A DNA stretch of 46,255 nucleotides from CAYJGN01 sp964369635 (GCA_964369635.1 CAYJGN010000013.1:1-46255), one strand, 5' to 3'; shown: positions 9,176-17,570, counted from the first letter of the stretch. Made by a program: numbers and translations. The notes: a model not told the origin generated them from the sequence alone.

Positions 9176-9754
9176 TTATTTTTCGCCTGCATCATCTAAA
9201 ACAACAGCTAAAAACTCACATGGCTCACCGCCAACAGCTATCATTCCATGGGGATGACCTGAATCATAATAAACGCTGTCCCCAGCCTCTAAAATCTCGG
9301 TATGTGTTCCAAGGGTAATTTTAAGCTTGCCTTTTAGAACCATATCAAATTCATGTCCCGCATGGCTTGAGAGGGGGATAGGAGCGTTTTGCTCTTCTTC
9401 GATATATGGAGCTGTAACGACAAAAGGCTCAGCTGAACGATTTTTAATATAAGCAGCTTTATGAAGATACTTAAACCCAGCTCGACGCTTAATATCCATA
9501 CCCTCATCTTTTCGAACTATCGTATAGAATGAGAGTTTTGGCATCTCACCTATAATAAGCTCAGAAATATCGAGTCCAAGTTTGTTTGCGCATTTGTAGA
9601 TAAAGGTGAAACCAAAATCAACATTGCCGCTCTCATATTCAAGATATTCATCTACCGTAACGTCGGCCGCCGCCGCCATCTCTTCAGGGGTATATCCTTC
9701 CAAAATTCGTGTGCCTTTTAGTCGTTGTGCTATTTGCATAACTTGATTTTCCAT
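9176..9754 (-). CDS. XRE-type regulator with C-terminal cupin domain
   Basis: A 192-residue transcription factor with an N-terminal helix-turn-helix (about residues 7-65) and a C-terminal cupin sensor (about 110-188). The cupin motif includes SHAGHEFDMVLKG and SVYYDSGHPHG, whose histidines and glutamate may bind metal or ligand. Start ATG 9754 follows GGAGGG; an upstream in-frame extension to 9907 runs through the T-box leader and is not real. It is the first gene after the T-box and shares the transcript with the acyl-CoA ligase 39 bases downstream. Regulators of this architecture often control the enzyme next to them and sense its acid or acyl-CoA, an inference here. Confidence 0.9.
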   Translation of the reverse strand: MENQVMQIAQRLKGTRILEGYTPEEMAAAADVTVDEYLEYESGNVDFGFTFIYKCANKLGLDISELIIGEMPKLSFYTIVRKDEGMDIKRRAGFKYLHKAAYIKNRSAEPFVVTAPYIEEEQNAPIPLSSHAGHEFDMVLKGKLKITLGTHTEILEAGDSVYYDSGHPHGMIAVGGEPCEFLAVVLDDAGEK

Positions 9755-9773
9755 AATGTTCCCTCCGTTTTTT

Positions 9774-10030
9774 AAAATAAAAAAAGCCCTCACCCAATCA
9801 AAATTGGGACGAAAGCTAACGTTTCCGCGGTACCACCCATATTGCTCAAAAGAGCCACTTTGCAGATGTCTGACAACATCTTCTCCATTAACGGTGAGTA
9901 CCGTCAACCCTTAAATATTCGGGGTTGCCGCTTAGAGGTGATTTAAAATAATCTATCAGACCGTCTTGCACCAGACGACGGCTCTCTGAACTGAAATAAG
10001 AATATTTTCTGTCCTCATCATAGCGTTTGC
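9774..10030 (-). promoter_or_regulatory. T-box riboswitch leader, specifier read as ATC (Ile)
   Basis: On the - strand this leader carries the T-box sequence GGGTGGTACCGCGG (9838 down to 9825), a stem I with GATGAGGACAG, the conserved CAGAGAGC and GGTGCAAGAC apical-loop motifs, and a terminator hairpin ending in a T-run near 9785-9774. In stem I, CGCT pairs with AGCG and GAGG with CCTC. The specifier loop strand reads AAATCA, placing codon ATC at 9942-9940, followed by the usual purine. This predicts uncharged tRNA-Ile as ligand. The UGGU of the T-box pairs a tRNA with discriminator A, consistent with but not specific for Ile. Extra hairpins (CAACCC/GGGTTG, ACGGT/ACCGT, GATGT/ACATC, GCTC/GAGC) lie between stem I and the antiterminator. 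Confidence 0.88.
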
Positions 10031-10038
10031 TTAACAAT

Positions 10039-10067
10039 AAAATAACACATCAAAAAAACATTGTCAA
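10039..10067 (-). promoter_or_regulatory. Sigma-A-type promoter of the T-box operon
   Basis: On the - strand a consensus -35 TTGACA (10067-10062) and a -10 TATTTT (10044-10039) are 17 bases apart. Transcription would start a few bases before stem I of the T-box. Confidence 0.75.
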
Positions 10068-10073
10068 CAGTTA

Positions 10074-10102
10074 TTTAATATTTTTTTATTTTATGCTATA
10101 AT
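10074..10102 (+). promoter_or_regulatory. Probable promoter of the amidohydrolase-kinase pair
   Basis: A consensus -10 TATAAT lies at 10097-10102, 42 bases before the start codon. The -35 at 17-base spacing (TTTAAT, 10074-10079) is weak. It is divergent from and close to the T-box promoter. Confidence 0.55.
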
Positions 10103-10144
10103 CAGCATAAACGTGTAGTCTATAAAATAATAAGGAGTAAAGCT

Positions 10145-11326
10145 ATGAACTATCTAAAAACTGCGGAAAATTTATTTGAGTATACAAAAGAGATAAGAAG
10201 GTATCTGCATCAAAATGCAGAGATAGGCTTTAATCTGCCGAAAACAACTGAGTATGTTAAAGCGAAGCTTTCAGAGCTGTCGCTCTCTGCGGTTGATGTT
10301 TGTGAGTGCGGTTTCTATGTTGACATCATAGGCGATAATCCAGGCAAAACTCTGCTAATAAGAGCTGATATGGATGCTCTGCCGATGCCTGAAGAGAACG
10401 ACCTTGAATTTAAAAGTATAACTGAAAACGCTCATGCTTGCGGCCATGATTTGCATACGGCAATCCTTATTGCTTTAGCAAAAATACTAAATGAAAATAA
10501 ATCAGAAATATTTGGGCGTGTCCGTTTGATGTTTCAACCGGCAGAAGAGATTATCGACGGTGCCGCTCTGATGATTAAAAACGGCATACTCGATGGCGTC
10601 GATACCGTTTTAGGATACCATACCGAACTTGCAAAGGGGAATAAAACCGGTATTATCGAGATATCAAAAGGCCCATTTTTAGCAAGCAGTGACCATTGGG
10701 ATATAATTGTTCGAGGTAAGGGTGGTCATGGTTCGGCACCTGAGCTCTCAGTGGACGTTATTCATATTGCATGCCAAATCCATACAGCGCTCTCAGAGAT
10801 TATAAGCCGCGAGGTAGCGGCGCAAGACCCAGTTGTTTTAACTGTTGGTAAGCTTAATGCAGGAACAGCTGCAAACATTCTGCCTGAAATCGCAACACTT
10901 GAGGGAACGGTGCGAACACTAAACCATCAAACGAGGGATTTTGTTCTAAAGAGGATGGAAGAGGTAGCAAAAGGAGTTGCGAAAACCTTTAGAGGGGAAG
11001 CCCAGTTTATAAAACAAAGTGGAACACCGCCAACGATAAACGACCCAGAGCTTGCGGCGAAGTTTTTAGAGTATGCGAAGATGGCAGTCGGAGAAGAGAT
11101 GACGATAACCGATGCAAAACCAGCGATGGCTTCCGATGATTTTGCATATCTATCGAATGAGCGGCCTGGAGTTATGTATCATATTTCATTTGGTTGCGAG
11201 GAAGAGGGATATGTTAATGGCGTTCATAATCCTAAAGCTATATTTAACGAAGAGGGAATAATCAATGGCTTAGCTTCGCTCGCTGCTATAACTATTGAGC
11301 ATCTAAAGGAGTGCAAAGATGAGTAA
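10145..11326 (+). CDS. M20-family amidohydrolase (N-acyl amino acid type)
   Basis: A 393-residue metallopeptidase-like hydrolase of the M20D group (hippurate hydrolase, N-acyl-L-amino acid and indole-acetyl-amino acid hydrolases), which cleaves an amide to release an amino acid and an acid. Visible motifs are the N-terminal RRYLHQNAEIGF, RADMDALP, the metal ligand block ACGHDLHTA (about residues 98-106) and QPAEE (about 132-136), with the dimerisation domain in between and a C-terminal metal region around MASDDFAYL. No signal peptide, so it is cytoplasmic. AAGGAG precedes ATG 10145. It overlaps the next gene by 8 bases, so the two form an operon. The substrate is not predictable. Confidence 0.9.
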   Translation: MNYLKTAENLFEYTKEIRRYLHQNAEIGFNLPKTTEYVKAKLSELSLSAVDVCECGFYVDIIGDNPGKTLLIRADMDALPMPEENDLEFKSITENAHACGHDLHTAILIALAKILNENKSEIFGRVRLMFQPAEEIIDGAALMIKNGILDGVDTVLGYHTELAKGNKTGIIEISKGPFLASSDHWDIIVRGKGGHGSAPELSVDVIHIACQIHTALSEIISREVAAQDPVVLTVGKLNAGTAANILPEIATLEGTVRTLNHQTRDFVLKRMEEVAKGVAKTFRGEAQFIKQSGTPPTINDPELAAKFLEYAKMAVGEEMTITDAKPAMASDDFAYLSNERPGVMYHISFGCEEEGYVNGVHNPKAIFNEEGIINGLASLAAITIEHLKECKDE

Positions 11327-12245
11327 AAAATTAGCTATATTAGCATCACTATGTTGTGATATAACTGTTTTGGCAAATGAAGAATTTACTATGCATGAGA
11401 AAAATCCAAACAACCGTTTCGTACTCTCTCCCGGCGGAGTTGGGCTTAATATGGCGGCTGACCTTAAAGGGGCTGGGTATGAAGCTTCGCTATTCTCTAT
11501 TATCGGAAATGATGTTTTCGGGGACATTTTTATCGCAGAATGCGCAAAGATAGGTGTTGATACGAGTTTCGTTGAGCGAAATGAAGACTGCAGTACAGGA
11601 ACATTTATTGCAGTTACCGATAAGGATGGTGGAACATTTTTAGGGCTTGGGAATCTTTCAACAAGAGCTGAAAATATTCCATATGAATACCACAAGAGAA
11701 TTCTACCTATTCTTGAAGAGTATGACATTATTTTTATAGGGACCACTCTCGGAGAAAAAGTTTTAGAGCTTTTAAAGCCGATAATGGAGAGAAAGATGGT
11801 AATAGCTGACACTGAAGCCGCTTGCTTTGCAGATAGATTTCTGCCTGTTTTACCATATATAGATAGGTTAAAGGTGAATGAAGTTGAGCTTATTGCCCTT
11901 GCAGGGGCTCTTGGATGCAGTGATGGTGATACCGAGCAGATGGCAAGAGTTATTTTAGAAAACAAAGTATCTGAGATTTTCGTAACGCTTGGAGAGCGCG
12001 GTCTTTACTATTCAAACGGCGAAAAAAGCTTTTTTAGAGATACTATTAAAATTGACAAAATAGCAAGTACAAACGGCTCAGGAGATGCTTTCTCGGCAGG
12101 TTTATGTTATGCGGCAGCAAACGATTGCGATTTAGACGATACAATCCTAATATCCCAGCTCTTCTCAAAAGAAGTCTTGCAAAAAGAGAGTGGATTTTTT
12201 AATGAAGTTTTGGAGCCAGAGCTATTAGAAATTTTGGATAAATAA
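11319..12245 (+). CDS. PfkB-family sugar/nucleoside kinase
   Basis: A 308-residue ribokinase-fold kinase. The substrate-binding glycine motif reads PGGVGLNMA near residues 40-48, and the C-terminal ATP/anion-hole motif reads TNGSGDAFSAG near 251-261, with the catalytic Asp in GSGD. The GGVGLN opening resembles pseudouridine kinases more than ribokinases, but no pseudouridine glycosidase gene is adjacent, so the substrate is left open. It begins inside the end of the amidohydrolase gene (8-base overlap), with AAGGAG about six bases upstream of ATG 11319. A strong terminator follows at 12301. Confidence 0.87.
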   Translation: MSKKLAILASLCCDITVLANEEFTMHEKNPNNRFVLSPGGVGLNMAADLKGAGYEASLFSIIGNDVFGDIFIAECAKIGVDTSFVERNEDCSTGTFIAVTDKDGGTFLGLGNLSTRAENIPYEYHKRILPILEEYDIIFIGTTLGEKVLELLKPIMERKMVIADTEAACFADRFLPVLPYIDRLKVNEVELIALAGALGCSDGDTEQMARVILENKVSEIFVTLGERGLYYSNGEKSFFRDTIKIDKIASTNGSGDAFSAGLCYAAANDCDLDDTILISQLFSKEVLQKESGFFNEVLEPELLEILDK

Positions 12246-12300
12246 AAGCTTTAAAGGTACAGATAAAGGTTTTTAGCAGGTTAAATTAATTTTAATAATA

Positions 12301-12332
12301 AAAAGTGATGAGGTGTGCTCATCACTTTTTTA
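12301..12332. terminator. Intrinsic terminator between convergent genes
   Basis: AAAAGTGATGAG (12301-12312) pairs perfectly with CTCATCACTTTT (12318-12329) around loop GTGTG and runs into TTT. The A-rich left flank means it could also act on the - strand. Confidence 0.88.
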
Positions 12333-12390
12333 ATGCAAAATTACTATATAAATTTTTTAGAAAAAATCTAATTTAACGAGTAGATAGCTA

Positions 12391-13560
12391 TTATTTCCTT
12401 AGCAGTTTCTTATAGTTTTTGTCAATTAAAATTGCTCCAAGCGGTGCTGTTAGAATAATTGAAATAACTGCGGCGGTAAGGATAATTTCACCGCCAGCGA
12501 TACCAGCAGATAGCGGAATAGAGCCTATTGCCGCTTGAACAGTAGCTTTTGGGAGGTATGCGAAAACGCAAAAAATTCGCTCTTTCGCATTTAATGGTGA
12601 GCCGAGTAGCGAAAACAAAACACCGAGTGAACGTGCGAGCAAAACAACTATCAGAAGGATAATAATACCTATACCAGCGCTCTGGGCATAGCTTATATTA
12701 ACCGTTGCGCCAACAAGAACAAACAATAAAATTTCAGCACCATACCATATTTTAGAGCATTTTATCGAAAGCCTATCGGTTACCTTCTTTTTAACTCTCT
12801 GCATTGAAATCCCGATAAATATAACGGCGATAAGGGCTGAAAAGGGGATGGGAATAAGGTCTTCAATTCCAACAAGGAAAAAAGAGGCGCCGAAAAATAT
12901 AACTATTTTAGCGGTATCTCTAATATGGAAATGCGAAAAAATAGTTATGAGAACAAACCCTATGCCAAATCCGACGGCAATACCGAAAAGAATGGATATT
13001 GGAATATCTGCGAGAAAAGCAAGGTTTAGGGTATCAGTTTCATTTAAAGAGAGGAAGGTTGAAAATATGATTATAACAAACACATCATCAATAGAAGCGC
13101 CAGCTAAAATAAGTTGAGGAATGCTCTTTTTAACACCATAACCTTCTTCGATAACAACAAGCATTTTCGGCACAATAACAGCAGGAGAAACAGCGGCTAT
13201 AACTGCCGCTAAAAGCGCTGCTTGCATATAGGTTATACCCAAAAGAATCGGTGCTAATATAATGGTTGCCGCCATCTCAAATATTGCAGGGAGAAAGCAG
13301 ATTAGCAGAGCAGGGCGCCCGACCGACTTTAAGTCTGCAATGTTTAGCGATAATCCAACCCTTGCAAGAACAACTATCAAAGCTATTACGCGAAGGTCAC
13401 CGGAAATTGCGATTATTGTTTCATCCAAAAGATTTAATGCATACGGGCCTATTAAAATACCAACAGCAAGCATACCTATCAAAGGTGGCAGAGATAGCTT
13501 TTTGCAGAGAAAACCAGCTAAAAGCCCGAGTAAAAGTATTAGAGATAAACTAAGAATCAT
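12391..13560 (-). CDS. Cation:proton antiporter (CPA family)
   Basis: A 389-residue integral membrane protein with about 12 hydrophobic segments, of the monovalent cation/proton exchanger superfamily. It carries the paired aspartates IDD (D158, D159) in the middle transmembrane segment, the SPAVIVP segment (125-131) and a C-terminal GAT/ISY region typical of the fold. ATG 13560 follows AAGGAG; an ORF extension of 40 residues upstream lacks hydrophobic or conserved character and is rejected. There is no C-terminal TrkA-N/RCK domain. It probably exchanges Na+ or K+ for H+; the ion is unknown. It stands alone, divergent from uvrC and convergent with the kinase gene. Confidence 0.9.
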   Translation of the reverse strand: MILSLSLILLLGLLAGFLCKKLSLPPLIGMLAVGILIGPYALNLLDETIIAISGDLRVIALIVVLARVGLSLNIADLKSVGRPALLICFLPAIFEMAATIILAPILLGITYMQAALLAAVIAAVSPAVIVPKMLVVIEEGYGVKKSIPQLILAGASIDDVFVIIIFSTFLSLNETDTLNLAFLADIPISILFGIAVGFGIGFVLITIFSHFHIRDTAKIVIFFGASFFLVGIEDLIPIPFSALIAVIFIGISMQRVKKKVTDRLSIKCSKIWYGAEILLFVLVGATVNISYAQSAGIGIIILLIVVLLARSLGVLFSLLGSPLNAKERIFCVFAYLPKATVQAAIGSIPLSAGIAGGEIILTAAVISIILTAPLGAILIDKNYKKLLRK

Positions 13561-13762
13561 AAAATGCTCCTTGTGGATTTGTCGTCTATTTGATTGCGCG
13601 CAAATGAGCAGAAGAAAGGATGATATAAATGAGTCATTTGACCGCATGCTGCGCAGAGGCGAAGACAAGGGATAAAACAAGCTAAAAAATTCAAATTGAA
13701 TTATTTATATTATACTTTCAAACTGAGAAAATAACAATTTTTATTTTTTAACTCGAATATGG

Positions 13763-13768
13763 TATAAT
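13763..13768 (+). promoter_or_regulatory. -10 element upstream of uvrC
   Basis: A perfect TATAAT lies 21 bases before the proposed ATC start of uvrC. No good -35 is found at 16-18 bases, so this is a -10-only call. A short leader results, with GGGGGTGG serving as the ribosome binding site. Confidence 0.5.
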
Positions 13769-13789
13769 ATATAAACAGGGGGTGGTGGT

Positions 13790-15622
13790 ATCAATAAAAA
13801 TATTGAAAAATTAAATAAAAAAACTAAAGATCTGCCAAAATCTCCAGGTGTCTATATTATGAAGGATAAAAAGGGCGAGATAATATATATCGGAAAAGCT
13901 AAAAGCCTTCGCAACAGAGTTTCAAGCTATTTTAGAATTGTCTCAAAGCTCTATGGGAAAACAAGGAAGATGGTAGATGCAGTCGAGGATTTTGAATATA
14001 TTGTTGTAAACTCTGAAAAAGAGGCTTTAATACTCGAATGCTCAATGATAAAGAGACATAAACCAAAATACAACATCCTATTAAAAGACGATAAGGGATA
14101 TTCATATATAAAAATCTCAGCAGACTTGTTTCCGCGGATAACAGGTGAGCTTCAAAAGGTCGGTGAGGGTGAATTTATTGGGCCTTTTATGTCTGCTTTT
14201 ATAACTAGACAAACAGCAGAAGAGGTTAATAAAGCATTTAAGCTGAGAAGCTGCAAAAGGATTTTTCCAAGGGATTTCAATAAAGAACGTCCTTGTTTAA
14301 ATTATTTTATAAAGCGGTGTGTTGGTGTTTGTAAAGGCGATGTTTCAGTGGAAGAATACAGCCAGGCTATTGAACAGGCAAAAATCTATATGAAAATGGG
14401 AGCCAAAGAGAGCGTTGAATATCTGCGAAGCCAGATGGAGAGTGCGGCTGAAAACTTAGAGTTTGAGCGGGCGGCGAAAATTCGCGATAGAATTTCTGCG
14501 ATAGAGAAGAGCAATGAGCGACAGAGCGTTTTTTGCAAGAGTCACCCGAATGCAGATTTTATTGGGATTGTTTCCGACAAAACAAGATTGAATGTATCGG
14601 TGCTGAAGTTTCGCGGTGGTGCATTGTCTGATAAGGTTGATTTTTCATTTGGCAGTGATGAGAGCGACTTTGAAGAAACTGCAACTGAATTTTTAGAACG
14701 CTACTATATTGATTCAACCGATATTCCAAAAGAGATCTTTATAAATAGAGAACTGCCGCTCTTTTCGCTTTTATCGGAGGTTTTATCTGAAAAATCGGGA
14801 AGACGGGTTGTTATATCAACTCCATCGAGAGGAGAACTCAAAGAACTTGTTGACATGGCAACTAAAAACGCGGCGGCGGCATTATCGCATGCAACAACAA
14901 AAAGAGGCGATAAAGAAATAGCGGCTCTTGATGAGTTGAAAATGGCAGCTGGATTATCGCGAACACCTGCTTATATTGAGAGTTATGATATAAGTAATCT
15001 TGGCGATAGCTCGATAGTTGCTGGAATGATAGTTTTTAAAGATGGAAAACCATATAAGCGAAATTATAAGAAGTTTAAAATTCGTGATACGAAAACAGCG
15101 GACGACTATGCTTCAATGCGTGAGGTTATAAGGCGCAGATTCACAAGATATAAAGAAGGGGATAAGGACGAGGGTTTTGCAACTCTGCCAGATCTTCTGC
15201 TAATTGACGGTGGAAAAACACACCTTGCTGTTGTTAAAGATGAGCTTCGTAGTTTAGGGCTTGATATTGAAGCGTACGGTATGGTTAAGGACTCAAAGCA
15301 TAGGACTCGAGGACTTGTAGGGGAGAGGGGTGAGCTGTCACTCACCAAAAGCAAAAGAGCTTTCAATCTTCTAAATGAGATACAAAATGAGGTCCATAGG
15401 TTTGCTATTACCTATCAGCGGAGTACGAGAAATAAATACCTAAAGTCGAGCATTACTGAGGTTTCGGGTATTGGTGAGAAGCGTGCACGGGCTCTTTTCC
15501 TCAAGTTCAAAACGATAAAAGCTATGAAGGAAGCAACGATTGAAGAGTTATCGAATGCTCCGGGGATGGATAAAAAGTCGGCAGAGAGATTATTCAATTT
15601 TTTTAAAGAAGAAAATGCTTAG
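13790..15622 (+). CDS. uvrC: UvrABC excinuclease subunit C, apparent ATC start
   Basis: UvrC makes both incisions around DNA lesions in nucleotide excision repair. From 13790 the product is 610 residues, the family norm. Domains in order are the N-terminal GIY-YIG nuclease (LPKSPGVYIMKD then IIYIGKAKSLRNR, about residues 15-45), a UVR motif (ENLEFERAAKIRDRI), the RNase H-like second nuclease (YDISNLG, LLLIDGGKTHL) and two HhH motifs at the end (VSGIGEKRARALF, APGMDKKSAERLF). The first ATG (13859) is inside the GIY-YIG domain. Reading back to the in-frame stop at 13772 there is no ATG, GTG or TTG; ATC 13790 follows GGGGGTGGTGGT. The start codon is therefore unusual; the gene itself is certain. 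Confidence 0.93.
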   Translation: MNKNIEKLNKKTKDLPKSPGVYIMKDKKGEIIYIGKAKSLRNRVSSYFRIVSKLYGKTRKMVDAVEDFEYIVVNSEKEALILECSMIKRHKPKYNILLKDDKGYSYIKISADLFPRITGELQKVGEGEFIGPFMSAFITRQTAEEVNKAFKLRSCKRIFPRDFNKERPCLNYFIKRCVGVCKGDVSVEEYSQAIEQAKIYMKMGAKESVEYLRSQMESAAENLEFERAAKIRDRISAIEKSNERQSVFCKSHPNADFIGIVSDKTRLNVSVLKFRGGALSDKVDFSFGSDESDFEETATEFLERYYIDSTDIPKEIFINRELPLFSLLSEVLSEKSGRRVVISTPSRGELKELVDMATKNAAAALSHATTKRGDKEIAALDELKMAAGLSRTPAYIESYDISNLGDSSIVAGMIVFKDGKPYKRNYKKFKIRDTKTADDYASMREVIRRRFTRYKEGDKDEGFATLPDLLLIDGGKTHLAVVKDELRSLGLDIEAYGMVKDSKHRTRGLVGERGELSLTKSKRAFNLLNEIQNEVHRFAITYQRSTRNKYLKSSITEVSGIGEKRARALFLKFKTIKAMKEATIEELSNAPGMDKKSAERLFNFFKEENA

Positions 15623-15814
15623 CATCTTAAAATGAATGGTTTTTATAAATATAATTGTTTCTATGGAAACAAAACTGTTATTTGCTTTTTATTTGAATTT
15701 ATGATTGATTTATAAAAAAAGCAAAATTAAAAGGTTATCTGCTATTTTATAGTGATTTTAATGAAGTTTTCAGTTGAAATGCTTTAATAGTTAGAAAAAA
15801 TTATGGGAGGTTTT

Positions 15815-16366
15815 ATGAGAGTTATAACGGGTTCTGCTAAAGGAATTTCGCTTGTAGCACCTGCTGGAAGCGCTGTTCGGCCTACATCGCAAAGGGTTAA
15901 AGAAGGTATTTTCTCTGCTGTTCAGTTTATAGTTTCTGGGGCATCTGTTCTTGATTTGTTCTCAGGAAGTGGGCAGATTGGAATTGAGGCTCTTAGCAGA
16001 GGTGCAGCAGCTGCTTTATTTGTTGAAAGCGGAAAAGCGAGTATTAATTCGATAAAGACTAACTTAAAAGCGACAAATCTCGGTGATAACGCGAGGATTT
16101 TAGAGGGTGATGTCGATAAATTTGTCGCAGGATGCAAGGAGAAATTCGATATAATTTTTCTTGATCCGCCGTATTTTTACAAAAATACTGAAACTATTTT
16201 AATTAATAGTGGAAATTTGGTATCAAATAGTGGTATAATTATTTGCGAAACAGATAGTACAGAAATATTGCCGCAAAAACTTTCGAATAATTTTAAAATG
16301 TATCGGCAGTATAAACACGGCAGAGTTTTAATAACAAGCTATAAGAGTGAGGAAGATGAAATATGA
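15815..16366 (+). CDS. rsmD: 16S rRNA (guanine966-N2)-methyltransferase
   Basis: RsmD methylates G966 of 16S rRNA in the 30S subunit using S-adenosylmethionine. The 183-residue product starts MRVITGSAKG, has RPTSQRVKEGIFS (22-34), the SAM-binding LDLFSGSGQIGIEALSRGA (about 46-64) and the catalytic DPPY motif (117-120). ATG 15815 follows GGGAGG (15805-15810); an ATG at 15803 lies inside that site. It overlaps coaD by four bases (ATGA), and rsmD-coaD is a common pair in Bacillota. A gap of about 190 bases separates it from uvrC, AT-rich with no recognised feature. Confidence 0.94.
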   Translation: MRVITGSAKGISLVAPAGSAVRPTSQRVKEGIFSAVQFIVSGASVLDLFSGSGQIGIEALSRGAAAALFVESGKASINSIKTNLKATNLGDNARILEGDVDKFVAGCKEKFDIIFLDPPYFYKNTETILINSGNLVSNSGIIICETDSTEILPQKLSNNFKMYRQYKHGRVLITSYKSEEDEI

Positions 16367-16854
16367 AAGCGGTTTGTCCCGGAAGTTTTGACCCTATAAC
16401 GGTCGGTCATTTAGATATTATAAAGAGAGCGGCGAGGATGTTTTCGCAGGTTATTGTGGTAGTGCTTCTAAATCCCAAAAAACAAGGGCTCTTTACCATT
16501 GCAGAGCGAGTTGAGCTTGTAAATACAGTTATAAAAAACGAGGGACTTGATAATGTTGTAGTTGATAGCTATAACGGCCTTCTTGCAGAATATATGGAGC
16601 AGAAGGATGCAAAGGTAATAGTTAAGGGGCTTCGTGCGCTTAGTGATTTTGAATATGAATTTCAGATGGCGCTTGTGAACAAAAAGCTGAACCCTGATAT
16701 CGAGACGGTTTTCATAACGACAGCACTTAGAAATATGTACTTAAGTTCGAGTATTGTTAAAGAGCTATCAGAGTTTGACTGTGATATATCGGAGTTTGTT
16801 CCGAAAGTTATAAGCGAGAGAATAAAAATAAAACTTAACAAAAAAGGAGAATAA
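16363..16854 (+). CDS. coaD: Phosphopantetheine adenylyltransferase
   Basis: CoaD adenylates 4'-phosphopantetheine to dephospho-CoA, the penultimate step of coenzyme A synthesis. The 163-residue length is exact for the family. The nucleotidyltransferase motif PGSFDPITVGHLD (about residues 6-18, with the TxGH histidine at 16), KGLRALSDFEYEFQMALVNK and the C-terminal SSSIVKELSEF are all present. The start overlaps the rsmD stop (ATGA), and GAGG lies upstream within rsmD. Confidence 0.97.
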   Translation: MKAVCPGSFDPITVGHLDIIKRAARMFSQVIVVVLLNPKKQGLFTIAERVELVNTVIKNEGLDNVVVDSYNGLLAEYMEQKDAKVIVKGLRALSDFEYEFQMALVNKKLNPDIETVFITTALRNMYLSSSIVKELSEFDCDISEFVPKVISERIKIKLNKKGE

Positions 16855-16856
16855 TT

Positions 16857-17324
16857 ATGACAATCGAAGAAATTTTAGACAGACTTGATGATACCCTTGA
16901 TGATGCTTGGTCGCTGCCTTTATCGGGTGGACGTATTGTTATCGACGTCGATAAAATTCGTGAATACCTCGATGATGTTCGCTTGAATCTTCCAACAGAG
17001 ATAAAACAAGCGAAAGCTATCGTTGCAGATAGAAGTGATATTATAACTGCTGCAAGAAGAGAAGCTGACGGGATTGTTGAGAAAGCTGAGCAAAGAGCGC
17101 AAAGGCTTATTGATAACGAGGAGATAGTGAAGCAGGCAACCCTTAAAGCGAATGAAATAGTCCTTGCTGCAACGACGAAAGCGCGCGAGATTAAGCAAGC
17201 TTCGGTTGAATATAGCGAGAATGCAATGAAAAGAGCTGAAGATGTTTTGCTCTCAAGCTATAATGATATAAAATCAATAAGAATAGCTCTTCGCAAAAAG
17301 CCGACCGAGGGCGAGGGTCAGTAG
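16857..17324 (+). CDS. Conserved coiled-coil protein downstream of coaD
   Basis: A 155-residue soluble protein of a family often found after coaD in Clostridia and sometimes labelled 'ATPase' without a nucleotide-binding motif; none is visible here. The N-terminal part (residues 1-45) contains LDDAWSLPLSGGRIVIDVD. Residues 46-145 are an Ala-, Lys- and Glu-rich helix with heptad character resembling V-ATPase subunit E or DivIVA-like coiled coils. RBS AAGGAG precedes ATG 16857, two bases after the coaD stop, so it is co-transcribed. Function is unknown; a scaffold role is a guess. Confidence 0.85.
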   Translation: MTIEEILDRLDDTLDDAWSLPLSGGRIVIDVDKIREYLDDVRLNLPTEIKQAKAIVADRSDIITAARREADGIVEKAEQRAQRLIDNEEIVKQATLKANEIVLAATTKAREIKQASVEYSENAMKRAEDVLLSSYNDIKSIRIALRKKPTEGEGQ

Positions 17325-17371
17325 ATAACCTCTATAATCTTCTGAGGTGTCCTTGACTTGTAAGAAAATAT

Positions 17372-17411
17372 AAGCTGTGCCAGTTCATTTTGGCACAGCT
17401 TTTGTTATTTA
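17372..17411 (+). terminator. Intrinsic terminator of the rsmD-coaD operon
   Basis: AAGCTGTGCCA (17372-17382) pairs perfectly with TGGCACAGCTT (17391-17401), followed by TTTGTTATTT. It lies 47 bases after the coiled-coil gene. Confidence 0.88.
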
Positions 17412-17477
17412 ATAGAATTATTTTATTCGTGATTTTCTGTTTGGTTTGCTGCAAATAAACTGCTCATTTTGTAAACA

Positions 17478-17570
17478 CTATTGCTTAAATGTGTCCAAAC
17501 AGAATAGGTGACCATCAGGGGCGAACATAACCATTGATGTATCAAAAAATGCATAGTAGCGTAAAGTTAT
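17478..17570 (-). pseudogene. Possible remnant of a VOC (glyoxalase-like) gene
   Basis: Within the 382-base gap 17325-17706, the - strand encodes about 30 residues ending FFDTSMVMFAPDGHLFCLD plus five more before a stop at 17478. The FAPDGHLFCLD stretch resembles the C-terminal strand of VOC/glyoxalase-fold proteins (usually DPDGHPFCL). No start codon with a ribosome site and no upstream domain exists; the frame is closed by a stop at 17571. It looks like the tail of a deleted gene. The match is short and the call is tentative. The rest of the gap holds only two terminators. Confidence 0.3.

Noticed and set aside
9755..9907. N-terminal extension of the XRE-cupin gene upstream of ATG 9754.
   Set aside because: It translates the T-box leader and antiterminator, including the T-box motif; a good ribosome site precedes ATG 9754 instead.
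13561..13680. 40-residue extension of the antiporter gene.
   Set aside because: It lacks hydrophobic or conserved character and AAGGAG sits before ATG 13560.
13859..13861. ATG as the start of uvrC.
   Set aside because: It would delete the conserved LPKSPGVY part of the GIY-YIG nuclease; no frameshift was seen upstream that would supply another start.
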